A stretch of 64,000 nt of DNA from Terrimonas_A sp036262095. GTDB lineage: Bacteria > Bacteroidota > Bacteroidia > Chitinophagales > Chitinophagaceae. Of the stretch, positions 57,220 to 64,000 are shown piece after piece (positions within the stretch are counted from its first letter, which is position 1; every line of letters starts with the position of its first letter). The translations under genes were made by a program, and so were the position numbers. The notes under the pieces are model-generated. The model worked only from the letters and a program-made list of their open reading frames with translations, was not told the origin of the DNA and did not search any database. The stretch covers positions 16,329 through 80,328 of the forward strand of contig DATAJQ010000097.1 in NCBI GenBank assembly GCA_036262095.1. The letters are read 5' to 3'.

Positions 57220-58380
57220 ATGCGTTATCTTTTATTAGTTTCAGCTCTGCTGTTGTTGATGCTCAATCCTGTTAAAGGAAATGCACAGGATGCCTCCAAA
57301 ATATTCAGGCAGGTGGCCGAAGTCCTGAACAAGCTTTCTTTTTTGCAATATGACTCTTACCGGGAGATCAATAATTATAAAGACAATTTTTTTGCGAAAA
57401 ACAAGGGTACGAGTTATTTTGATTTTGCTTCCCAGGCAAAAGGGGAGACCTTAAGACTCCAATTGCGTTCTGAAAGGTCATTACAGGTGTATAATGGAAC
57501 AGAGTTTTTTCAATTGAATGAATCGGATAAAACATACGATTTCGGTAAGCGGGACCTCCAGTCGCTGGAAAATACCTCTCTCCTGTATAATTCAATTGCT
57601 ACATTACGATTTTCTTTACCACTTATTGCCGGAGACGCTGGTATACCAAAATCAGTAAAGGATACTTCGATTGAAGGAAAATCTTATCATCTGTTAAAGT
57701 TTACATTATATAAGAAATCGCTTGCTTTTCCTGATGGATTCTCTGATTTTGATGTAGAAGTCACCCGCTATTACGACCTGGTGGTTGATAAAAAAACTTT
57801 ACTGCCTTATATTATTATCGACCGCAACAGTATTACGAAGGGCCAGTACCATACAAAAACCATTTTTACCAAAATAGACACCAAACCGGTGAATCCTTCT
57901 CCGGCATCCTGGTTTTTTTCCTCTTATACTGGCTATTCACCAAGACAGGGCTTGAAAAAGAGGGAATTGGTGGAAGTGGGAGCGAGCCTTCCATCATGGA
58001 CCTTACCTGTGTATAAAGGAGATATGACTGACAGTATTGATTACTCAGTCTTGAAGGGGAAAAAAGTGCTGATGGAATTCTGGATAAAGAACTGCGGGTA
58101 TTGCATGGAGGCATTTCCGGAAATGAAGACCCTGCAGGAGAAATATGGCAAGCAGGTTGATATCCTGTCGGTGAATGCTTATGACGACAGGAAAGAGGTC
58201 GCTTTCTTTTATGAACGCGACAAACCCGGCTACAGGATGTTGTATAATGGTGAAAAACTGGCGAATGATTTAGGCATATATGCTTTTCCTGTTGTATTGA
58301 TACTGGATGAAACAGGTAAGGTTATTTATTCTCACGGAGGTTTTAATAGAGAGCAGATTGAAGAAATATTGAAGGAATAA
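57220..58380 (+). CDS. Exported LolA-like/TlpA thioredoxin-like fusion protein
   Basis: 386 residues with signal peptide (about 1-22, ending GNAQ). Residues about 25-245 form a beta-rich domain resembling LolA or outer-membrane lipoprotein-sorting folds. Residues about 250-386 are a TlpA/AhpC-type thioredoxin domain with the redox motif CGYC at about 292-295 (EFWIKNCGYCMEAFPEM) and cis-Pro region YAFPVVLILD. Likely a periplasmic thiol-disulfide protein. Single gene, divergent from the LytS gene. Confidence 0.86.
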   Translation: MRYLLLVSALLLLMLNPVKGNAQDASKIFRQVAEVLNKLSFLQYDSYREINNYKDNFFAKNKGTSYFDFASQAKGETLRLQLRSERSLQVYNGTEFFQLNESDKTYDFGKRDLQSLENTSLLYNSIATLRFSLPLIAGDAGIPKSVKDTSIEGKSYHLLKFTLYKKSLAFPDGFSDFDVEVTRYYDLVVDKKTLLPYIIIDRNSITKGQYHTKTIFTKIDTKPVNPSPASWFFSSYTGYSPRQGLKKRELVEVGASLPSWTLPVYKGDMTDSIDYSVLKGKKVLMEFWIKNCGYCMEAFPEMKTLQEKYGKQVDILSVNAYDDRKEVAFFYERDKPGYRMLYNGEKLANDLGIYAFPVVLILDETGKVIYSHGGFNREQIEEILKE

Positions 58381-58604
58381 AGCAGATTCCCCCGAGACAA
58401 CGGAGGCAGGATTATTGCGGCCAGCCGCGACTGTTATTTAAATTTTCTTATCTTTAAGAACTTAAGTATCTGTATTAAATAACAGCCAAAAACCTTATCA
58501 CCTATTTAGCCAGGGCTGGTACCCCCTAAGCCATGCCAATTCTTTTTTAAGCCACTCTTAATCCTGCCCCCACACCTCACCTTTAATTATTAAAACCGAA
58601 CTGA

Positions 58605-59351
58605 ATGAAAAAGAAACTTGTAACATTTCTTATGAGCGCCCTTGTGCTCGCTTTTTTACCGGGATGCAAAAAGGTCCTTGATTATATCCATGACAATCCC
58701 TCAGCAGATTTTACCGAATGCCAGATCCAGGAAATAATTCTCCCCGGAGGTGTGAAAGGAACTTTCACTTATAATAAGCATGGAGATCCGGTAAGTGTCA
58801 TTTATACCAGCAATACCAGTGAAAGGCCGAACTTTTCCTTTAAGTATGATAATAAAAGGCGCCTGATAGAAAGCCTGGAATATTATGATAACGGTGTCTA
58901 TAAGTACTGGTCAAGATATAAGTACAATAAAGATGGCCTTATTATTTCCGATAGTACTTATGAAGCTGGTTTAATTGTGAACGGTGCACCAATACCAGGG
59001 GATGCTGAGAGGCTGGTGCGTAATTATACCTATGATGCGCAGAACAGAATAACCAAAATAGTACAACACTGGCCAGATTCTCCCGAATCCGGTGAAGGTG
59101 AAATAGAGTGGCAGTATGATGCCAATGGTAACCGCCAATCCGAAGGGCCAGCTTTAACTTACGATAATAAAATGAACATTCACCGTACGCATAAAGTATT
59201 CATGTTTATTGACAGGGAGTATAGCCGGAATAACCATATTGGAGCAACGAGCTATAATGCAAAATACCTCCCTACGCAATTTGGCTCAACTGTGCAAAGA
59301 TTTCTTATCGTGGGGCTGGCTAATAGTCAGATTACTTATAAATGTAAATAA
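58605..59351 (+). CDS. Lipoprotein with YD/RHS-like beta repeats
   Basis: 248 residues with lipoprotein signal (MKKKLVTFLMSALVLAFLPG then Cys 22). The mature part has degenerate strand-pair repeats of the YD type: GTFTYNKHGDPVSVIY, FSFKYDNKRRLIESLEYY, YKYNKDGLIISDSTY, YTYDAQNRITKIVQ and WQYDANGNRQSEG. Short stand-alone proteins of this sort occur in Bacteroidota and are not toxins; no C-terminal toxin domain is present. Probably surface-exposed. Function unknown. Confidence 0.8.
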   Translation: MKKKLVTFLMSALVLAFLPGCKKVLDYIHDNPSADFTECQIQEIILPGGVKGTFTYNKHGDPVSVIYTSNTSERPNFSFKYDNKRRLIESLEYYDNGVYKYWSRYKYNKDGLIISDSTYEAGLIVNGAPIPGDAERLVRNYTYDAQNRITKIVQHWPDSPESGEGEIEWQYDANGNRQSEGPALTYDNKMNIHRTHKVFMFIDREYSRNNHIGATSYNAKYLPTQFGSTVQRFLIVGLANSQITYKCK

Positions 59352-59491
59352 AATAAAAGCCGCTCTTTGTCCAGTTCCGGCCCGTTCATTAGTTATTGAT
59401 ATGTAAACAAATATTCAATAACTTGTTTGTCTCCTGACTCCCTCCCCAGGCATACTGGGAAACGGCAGGAACAGCATCAAAACAACAAACA

Positions 59492-59845
59492 ATGGACGAA
59501 TTCATATTGATCTTCCGGCATGAAGACGGTAGCAAAGTTGCATCGCCGGAGCAGATGCAGGTCTGGATGAAACAGACAATGGACTGGATTGGTGGCATTG
59601 CGGCGCAAAACAAATTCATTGTCGGAAACGGATTGCCTTTTGATGATGCCCGGGTTGTATGGCACAATAATGTGGTCACCAACGGGCCTTTTGGAGAAAT
59701 AAAAGAAACAATTGGTGGCTACGTCATTGTGAAAGCGGCATCTGTGGAAGAAGCAGTTGAGTTTGCGAAAGGCAGCCCCGTTTTGCAAGGCGAAGGCAAT
59801 AGCGTGGAAGTCCGGAAAATTGCCAGAAGGGACGGCATACACTAA
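59492..59845 (+). CDS. YCII-related (DGPF) protein
   Basis: 117 residues of the YCII/DGPF family: MDEFILIFRHEDGSKVASPE at the start and VTNGPFGEIKETIGGYVIVK with the conserved G-P-F block. Small ferredoxin-like fold, role unknown. Such genes are typically found next to ECF group 42 sigma factor genes, and the sigma gene follows 44 bases downstream. Confidence 0.9.
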   Translation: MDEFILIFRHEDGSKVASPEQMQVWMKQTMDWIGGIAAQNKFIVGNGLPFDDARVVWHNNVVTNGPFGEIKETIGGYVIVKAASVEEAVEFAKGSPVLQGEGNSVEVRKIARRDGIH

Positions 59846-59850
59846 TTCAA

Positions 59851-59889
59851 ATAAAGCCCTTGTGCATTTTGCACAGGGGCTTTTTATTT
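59851..59889 (+). terminator. Hairpin with T-tract directly before the sigma factor start codon
   Basis: Stem AGCCCTTGTGC (59854-59864) with GCACAGGGGCT (59871-59881), one G-U pair, then TTTTATTT and immediately the ATG of the sigma gene at 59890. Looks like an intrinsic terminator between the YCII gene and the sigma gene. Confidence 0.7.
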
Positions 59890-61128
59890 ATGCAACAGCA
59901 GGAACTGATACCGCATCTTTTCAGGACGGAGTTCAGCAGGATCACTGCTGTACTTTGTAAGACTTTTGGTATAGAGCATATCGAAGCAGCGGAAGATATC
60001 GCCAGCGAAACTTTTTTAGCGGCGCTCGAAAACTGGACCTATAAAGGCATTCCTGAAAACCCTGCTGCCTGGCTCTATACTGTAGCTAAGAATAAAGCCA
60101 GAACATACCTGCAACGGAACAAATTGTTTGATCGGAAGATCAGCAATCATTTACGGCGATCGCAGGAAGAGGATGAAGGGATATCCGTAGATATGTCGGA
60201 CACTAATATTTCCGATAGTCAGTTGCAGATGTTATTTGCTCTTTGCCACCCCGCCATTCCACCGGAATCACAGATCGGGCTGGCCTTACGCATTCTTTGT
60301 GGCTTCGGTATCGATGAGATTGCCCATGCTTTCCTCACCAATAAAGAAACGATCAACAAGCGGCTGTTCCGGGCAAAAGAAAAACTCCGCCAGGAAAAAG
60401 TGGCGATTGAATTTCCCCGTGAAGCTGCGATCAGCAACCGGCTGGAAACTGTTTTAACCACCCTTTATCTGCTGTTTAATGAAGGCTATTATTCAGAAAG
60501 CCAGAACAGCATTTTGCGGGAGGATCTCTGCCTGGAAGCGATGCGGCTGACTTATCTGCTGCTGGAAAGTCCGCAAACCAGCCTGCCTGAAGTGAAAGCA
60601 TTGCTGGCGCTGATGTGTTTCCATGCATCGAGGTTTGCTGCGAGAAAGGATGAAAGAGGAGAAATGGTTTTGTATCATGACCAGGACAGCTCCCTTTGGA
60701 ACAAAGAGCTGATCGCGAAGGGAACTTATTTTCTGCATGAAGCATCACAGGGAGACAGGCTTTCCACTTATCACCTGGAAGCGACTATTGCCTACTGGCA
60801 GACTATAAAAGAAGACACCAAGGAGAAATGGGAAAATGTTTTGCAATTATATAATCAGCTATTGCAGATCAGGTATTCGCCCATTGCAGCGCTTAACCGT
60901 ACCTATGCTTTATCCAAATCGAACGGAAAGCGGGAAGCTATTACTGAGGCAGAAAAGCTGAAACTGGACGGCAACCCATTTTATTTTGCTTTGCTTGGAG
61001 AGCTTTACACAGGGACTGATAACCAGGAAGCAGAGAAGAATTTCCGCCGTGCGTTTTCCCTGGCTGGAACAGCGGCAGACCGGCGGGCGATTCAAAAGAA
61101 ACTGGATACATTGTCTGATCAAAAATAA
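59890..61128 (+). CDS. ECF RNA polymerase sigma factor with C-terminal extension (ECF42 group)
   Basis: 412 residues from ATG 59890 (in-frame codons upstream lie inside the hairpin). Sigma2 region about 10-80 (ITAVLCKTFGIEHIEAAEDI, WLYTVAKNKARTYL), sigma4 about 105-170 (LALRILCGFGIDEIAHAFLT, INKRLFRAKEKLRQE), then a long helical, TPR-like extension of about 230 residues (DUF6596-type; RLETVLTTLYLLFNEGYY). The extension and the neighbouring DGPF gene are the marks of ECF group 42, which lacks a classical anti-sigma factor. A strong terminator follows. Confidence 0.92.
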   Translation: MQQQELIPHLFRTEFSRITAVLCKTFGIEHIEAAEDIASETFLAALENWTYKGIPENPAAWLYTVAKNKARTYLQRNKLFDRKISNHLRRSQEEDEGISVDMSDTNISDSQLQMLFALCHPAIPPESQIGLALRILCGFGIDEIAHAFLTNKETINKRLFRAKEKLRQEKVAIEFPREAAISNRLETVLTTLYLLFNEGYYSESQNSILREDLCLEAMRLTYLLLESPQTSLPEVKALLALMCFHASRFAARKDERGEMVLYHDQDSSLWNKELIAKGTYFLHEASQGDRLSTYHLEATIAYWQTIKEDTKEKWENVLQLYNQLLQIRYSPIAALNRTYALSKSNGKREAITEAEKLKLDGNPFYFALLGELYTGTDNQEAEKNFRRAFSLAGTAADRRAIQKKLDTLSDQK

Positions 61129-61158
61129 AGGCCGCAGTATCTGCGGCCTTTATTTTAA
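61123..61158. terminator. Intrinsic terminator after the sigma factor gene
   Basis: Perfect 15-bp stem AAATAAAGGCCGCAG/CTGCGGCCTTTATTT (61123-61137 and 61141-61155) with a 3-base loop. It overlaps the stop codons of both convergent genes and can serve both directions. Confidence 0.92.
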
Positions 61159-61520
61159 AATCTTCCTTGGCCAGGTCTCTTATCATATTTTATTTTCTTT
61201 TGTTCATGGATGGTGATCCGTCCATAGCGGTCCACGGAAATGTCAAGGCTGCTGCGGTTCAACTGGAAAGTTGTACTGCTCACCAGTTTTTTCTGTTTAC
61301 TGAATAAGCCATTCTTAAGCTGGTATACTTTGATGGTATGACGGCCATTGTTGAACAGGGACACGTCCATAGTGTTGCCGATAGCACTGGCATAACTGCG
61401 GCCATCAATCACCACTTCATACTTTTTATCTGCAGTAAGAGTCACAGAAGGCCTTCGGTCAGCGGCAAATAAAGCAACAGTGAATAAACTGGCAATAGCG
61501 AGGGTAAAGATCTTTTTCAT
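61155..61520 (-). CDS. Small exported protein of unknown function
   Basis: 121 residues from the ATG at 61520, which begins the signal peptide MKKIFTLAIASLFTVALFAA; the frame is open further upstream but those codons run into a repeat. The mature part is beta-rich and regular (SVTLTADKKYEVVIDGRSYA, LFNNGRHTIKVYQL, SLDISVDRYGRITIHEQKK), like a small immunoglobulin-type domain. No family recognised. Ends in a basic tail. Confidence 0.75.
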   Translation of the reverse strand: MKKIFTLAIASLFTVALFAADRRPSVTLTADKKYEVVIDGRSYASAIGNTMDVSLFNNGRHTIKVYQLKNGLFSKQKKLVSSTTFQLNRSSLDISVDRYGRITIHEQKKIKYDKRPGQGRF

Positions 61521-61843
61521 AACATTTATTTTAAAGGTTAAAGATGCCAGGTATAGTTCAAAGCAAATGCCATCGTGCCAAAAACGGTATAAGGAAACGT
61601 TAAGGCGAAGGTTATTTAAGGTTAAGGAATGTCGGGAAAGGTTAATGCATGTTGTGATTAGTTTGAGCATTTCCCACAAAGACAACAAAGGCCACAAAGA
61701 AATTCTTTTATTATTTTTCAAGATGCCAATAAGGCAATAGCGTAAATAGTTCAAGCAGTAACTTTTTGTGGCCTTTGTTGTCTTTGTGGGAAAATAAAAC
61801 CGGATAATGCGACATTAAGTATATTTAAGATTATTATCGCTGT
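61521..61843. other. Intergenic region of 323 bases holding a long inverted repeat
   Basis: Upstream region of two divergent genes. Apart from the inverted repeat at 61671-61793 (separate entry) I see nothing I can assign. Confidence 0.7.
61671..61793. repeat. Long palindromic repeat element
   Basis: Arms of about 29 identical bases (61671-61699 and 61765-61793) read TTCCCACAAAGACAACAAAG and onward to GGCCACAAA on the left, and its reverse complement on the right, around a 65-base centre. The arms are built from short CACAAAG/ACAACAAAG units. It looks like a REP-type or small non-autonomous mobile element. No second copy seen in this window. Confidence 0.8.
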
Positions 61844-63064
61844 ATGAATAAACGACTGCTTTATGTGTCATTGCTGATCGTGATCAGTATTACCATTCTT
61901 TCCCGGTGTGTAAGCGGAGAAGAGAAAAAAGATATCCGCGGCAACAATTTTGCAGGGTCTGCTGCCTGTATCACCTGCCATAAAAGCATTTATGATTCCT
62001 ATGCTTCCACAGCCCATCATAATACATCCCGGCCGGCAGCCGATTCCACAATACTGGGAAGCTTTCAGCCACCAGACAATAATTTCAATTTTACAAATGG
62101 CATGAACGTGATGATGGAAAGCCGCGACAGCGGACTTTACCAGTCAGCCTATCTTAATGGTAAATTGCAGGAGCTTCACCGTTTTGAAATAGCCATAGGG
62201 TCGGGCCGCAAGGCACAGACCTACCTGTATTTTAAAGGGGATCAGTATTTCCAGTTGCCATTATCCTACCTGGTATCTGCACATAACTGGGCAAACAGCC
62301 CCGGCTTTCCGGCCAGTCATCCGCGGTTTGACAGGGTGGTGAATACGGCTTGCTTTGGTTGCCACACTTCTATGGCTGCCGTGAAAGGAATAAAAGCACA
62401 AGGGGTAAGTTATACAGAGCAATTTGAAAAAGGCCGGGTGATTTATGGAATAGATTGTGAAAGATGCCATGGGCCTGCTGCAGAGCATGTTTCATTTCAT
62501 ACAGAACATCCGCAGGAGAAACAAGCAAGGTTCATCACCCGGATTGATACATTGAAAAACCAACGCAAACTGGATATGTGTGCAGTATGCCATTCGGGTT
62601 TGAAAGCGCCGATACAACCGGTATTTAATTTCAGGCCGGGCAGTGCATTAAAAGATTATTTCTATCCGGACCTTAGCCGGCCAAATGTTGCTGAACTGGA
62701 TATTCATGGAACACAATACCAGTTGTTCACCGCCAGCCAGTGTTTTATACAGAGCAAAGACATGAACTGTTCATCCTGCCACAATCCGCATGCTACAGAG
62801 AGAACAAATATGCAGGTGTTTTCCCAGCGCTGCATGAACTGCCATTCGGAAGCAAATCATGATTTCTGTAAACTGAACACTATGCCTGCAGCTACGCTTG
62901 CGCAAAATTGTATCGATTGTCACATGCCGGCTCTCCCTTCCCGGGCGATCACGTTGCTGACAAATGGAGAATCGAAACCAACACCTGATTCGATCCGGAC
63001 GCATTTGATTGGAGTATACAGACCGGATGCGAAAGGGATTATTGAATTGGTGAAAAATCATTAA
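61844..63064 (+). CDS. Seven-heme c-type cytochrome lipoprotein
   Basis: 406 residues. Lipoprotein signal with lipobox ILSRC (Cys 22). Seven heme-binding motifs in order: CITCH (42-46), CFGCH, CERCH, CAVCH, CSSCH, CMNCH and CIDCH, with extra histidines nearby for bis-His ligation (TAHHNTSR, HNPHATE). Resembles cytochrome c554 / multiheme nitrite-reductase-like electron carriers. Outer or inner membrane-attached, facing the periplasm or the surface. No other respiratory gene adjacent, so the partner is unknown. Confidence 0.92.
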   Translation: MNKRLLYVSLLIVISITILSRCVSGEEKKDIRGNNFAGSAACITCHKSIYDSYASTAHHNTSRPAADSTILGSFQPPDNNFNFTNGMNVMMESRDSGLYQSAYLNGKLQELHRFEIAIGSGRKAQTYLYFKGDQYFQLPLSYLVSAHNWANSPGFPASHPRFDRVVNTACFGCHTSMAAVKGIKAQGVSYTEQFEKGRVIYGIDCERCHGPAAEHVSFHTEHPQEKQARFITRIDTLKNQRKLDMCAVCHSGLKAPIQPVFNFRPGSALKDYFYPDLSRPNVAELDIHGTQYQLFTASQCFIQSKDMNCSSCHNPHATERTNMQVFSQRCMNCHSEANHDFCKLNTMPAATLAQNCIDCHMPALPSRAITLLTNGESKPTPDSIRTHLIGVYRPDAKGIIELVKNH

Positions 63065-63087
63065 CCTTAAATTTGGGAAACTATTGC

Positions 63088-63660
63088 ATGGCAGGTACCT
63101 ATTTTGAAGATCAGACATTCGAATCTCTCGACTTTTCCAGTAAACCTCTGGCTTTAGGGGAGTATGAAGGATGTAGTTTTAGCAACTGCAATTTTTCAAA
63201 TACCGATCTTTCAGAAATACAGTTTATAGATTGCCAGTTCAAATCCTGCAATCTCAGCATGGTTAAAACGATCAAGACTTCCTTTAATGGAGTCGCATTC
63301 CAGGAATGCAAGATATTGGGTGTTAATTTTGAAAACTGCAGTGATTTTTTATTCAAGGTGGATTTTACTAAATGCGTTCTCAATTTTTCTTCCTTTTATA
63401 AACGTAGCCTGAAGAAGACTTCTTTTCAGGGATGCACTATGCAGGAAACAGATTTTACAGAAGCTGATCTTACAGGCGCCTCTTTCGATCATTGCGATCT
63501 GCTGCAGGCGAAATTTGAACAAACCATTTTGGAAAAGGCTGATCTCCGGTCTGCCGTTAATTTTTCGATTGATCCGGAGATCAACCGGATCAGGAAAGCT
63601 AAATTCTCCCTACAGGGAATTGCAGGTTTACTGGACAAATATGATATTGAGATCGAATGA
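63088..63660 (+). CDS. Pentapeptide-repeat protein
   Basis: 190 residues from ATG 63088 (a TTG five codons upstream is possible). Continuous pentapeptide repeats of the A(D/N)LxF kind: CSFSNCNFSNTDLSEIQF, CQFKSCNLSMVKTIKTSF, TDFTEADLTGASFDHCDLL, forming a right-handed quadrilateral helix. Layout and size resemble Qnr/McbG-type DNA-gyrase-protecting proteins, but function cannot be read from repeats. Rich in Cys at repeat ends. Lies 23 bases after the cytochrome gene, so possibly co-transcribed. Confidence 0.88.
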   Translation: MAGTYFEDQTFESLDFSSKPLALGEYEGCSFSNCNFSNTDLSEIQFIDCQFKSCNLSMVKTIKTSFNGVAFQECKILGVNFENCSDFLFKVDFTKCVLNFSSFYKRSLKKTSFQGCTMQETDFTEADLTGASFDHCDLLQAKFEQTILEKADLRSAVNFSIDPEINRIRKAKFSLQGIAGLLDKYDIEIE

Positions 63661-64000
63661 ACGCAATTAACTGACTATTATTACATTATGGTTTATCTGT
63701 AAAATAGCGATCGTAGATTTCATTCACAAACGGGGTAGATTTGCTCTTGCAGGAGCCTTACTCCCGGATTATGTTTGTATCAGAAGTTGATTGATAGCGA
63801 TATCAATCCATCCAATATCCAAAGCAGAAAGACCAAACGATCCAGATCCGAAAAACCAGCAATCCAGATCCAGGAAAACCGATCGAATCCAAATCCAAAA
63901 ACCAACTGGCCTAACCAACCAGTCACTAAAATCCAATATCAGTCAACTTCTTTTTTTACCGTCCTGTAATTAAAAGATTTTAAACCGCTACTTACTGTAG
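63661..64000. other. Non-coding right end with biased composition
   Basis: No gene I can support. An 8-bp stem GATTGATA/TATCAATC with a GCGA loop (63789-63808) is followed by about 140 bases (63810-63950) rich in A and C with many near-copies of ATCCAGATCC and AATCCAAA. Frames in it have no start context or family features. Confidence 0.55.

Noticed and set aside
58431..58485. Inverted repeat CTGTTATTTAA / TTAAATAACAG after the TlpA fusion gene
   Set aside because: AT-rich stem with a 33-base loop and no T-tract; too weak to call a terminator or operator.
63775..63973. Two 60-64 codon frames in the right-end A/C-rich tract
   Set aside because: Both follow from the low-T composition; no start context and no family resemblance.

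Overview
The window reads as Bacteroidota chromosome, most likely a soil or plant-associated member of the Chitinophagaceae or a close relative. The signs are two SusC/SusD pairs, a giant hybrid two-component regulator (HTCS), DUF1080 and Gfo/Idh/MocA proteins with export signals, a LytTR/LytS pair, outer-membrane proteins ending in Phe, and starts without clear Shine-Dalgarno sequences. I saw no rRNA, tRNA, CRISPR array, integrase or intact insertion sequence.

Left part (1-6.4 kb): the window opens inside a DUF692 multinuclear iron oxygenase (MNIO) gene followed by its overlapping partner gene, i.e. the end of a probable RiPP-modification locus. After a strong terminator come leftward genes: DUF1080 lipoprotein, Tat-exported Gfo/Idh/MocA oxidoreductase and a second DUF1080 protein (a likely 3-keto-glycoside cleavage cassette), then a diheme cytochrome c and a small exported PepSY-like protein.

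Centre (6.4-34.6 kb): a large polysaccharide utilisation locus. Two regulators run leftward: an HTCS, and an unusual membrane-anchored protein with LamG-like and kelch sensor parts outside and a SARP-like winged-helix/BTAD regulator inside. Divergently, over about 21 kb, run a GH71/GH99-like hydrolase, SusC-SusD-GH99/WbsX-like lipoprotein, a metallophosphoesterase, a fragment of a second one, a ROK sugar kinase, a second SusC-SusD-GH99/WbsX-like set, a PafA-like phosphatase, a GH92 alpha-mannosidase and a purple-acid-phosphatase-like enzyme, ending at a strong hairpin. Three intact phosphoesterases with GH92 and GH99-type proteins suggest a phosphorylated mannose-rich glycan (for example fungal phosphomannan) as substrate; this is inference. 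Both GH99/WbsX-like lipoproteins lack the two acidic residues that the first GH71/GH99-like enzyme keeps, so they may bind rather than cut glycan.

Right part (34.6-64 kb): mostly independent housekeeping and accessory genes: a frameshifted TlpA/DUF4369 remnant, DUF1259 lipoprotein, a membrane protein, a small DUF6520-like protein, sulfatase plus HEAT-like protein, MFS transporter, catalase-peroxidase KatG, FtsX/MacB-type permease, AraC regulators, an alpha/beta hydrolase, an AraC-VOC-VOC-DUF1801 group, CHAD protein, outer-membrane barrel, a Cys-rich small protein with a TonB receptor, LytTR/LytS system, LolA-like/TlpA fusion, a YCII (DGPF)/ECF sigma pair, a seven-heme cytochrome c lipoprotein and a pentapeptide-repeat protein. 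A long palindromic repeat lies at 61.7 kb.
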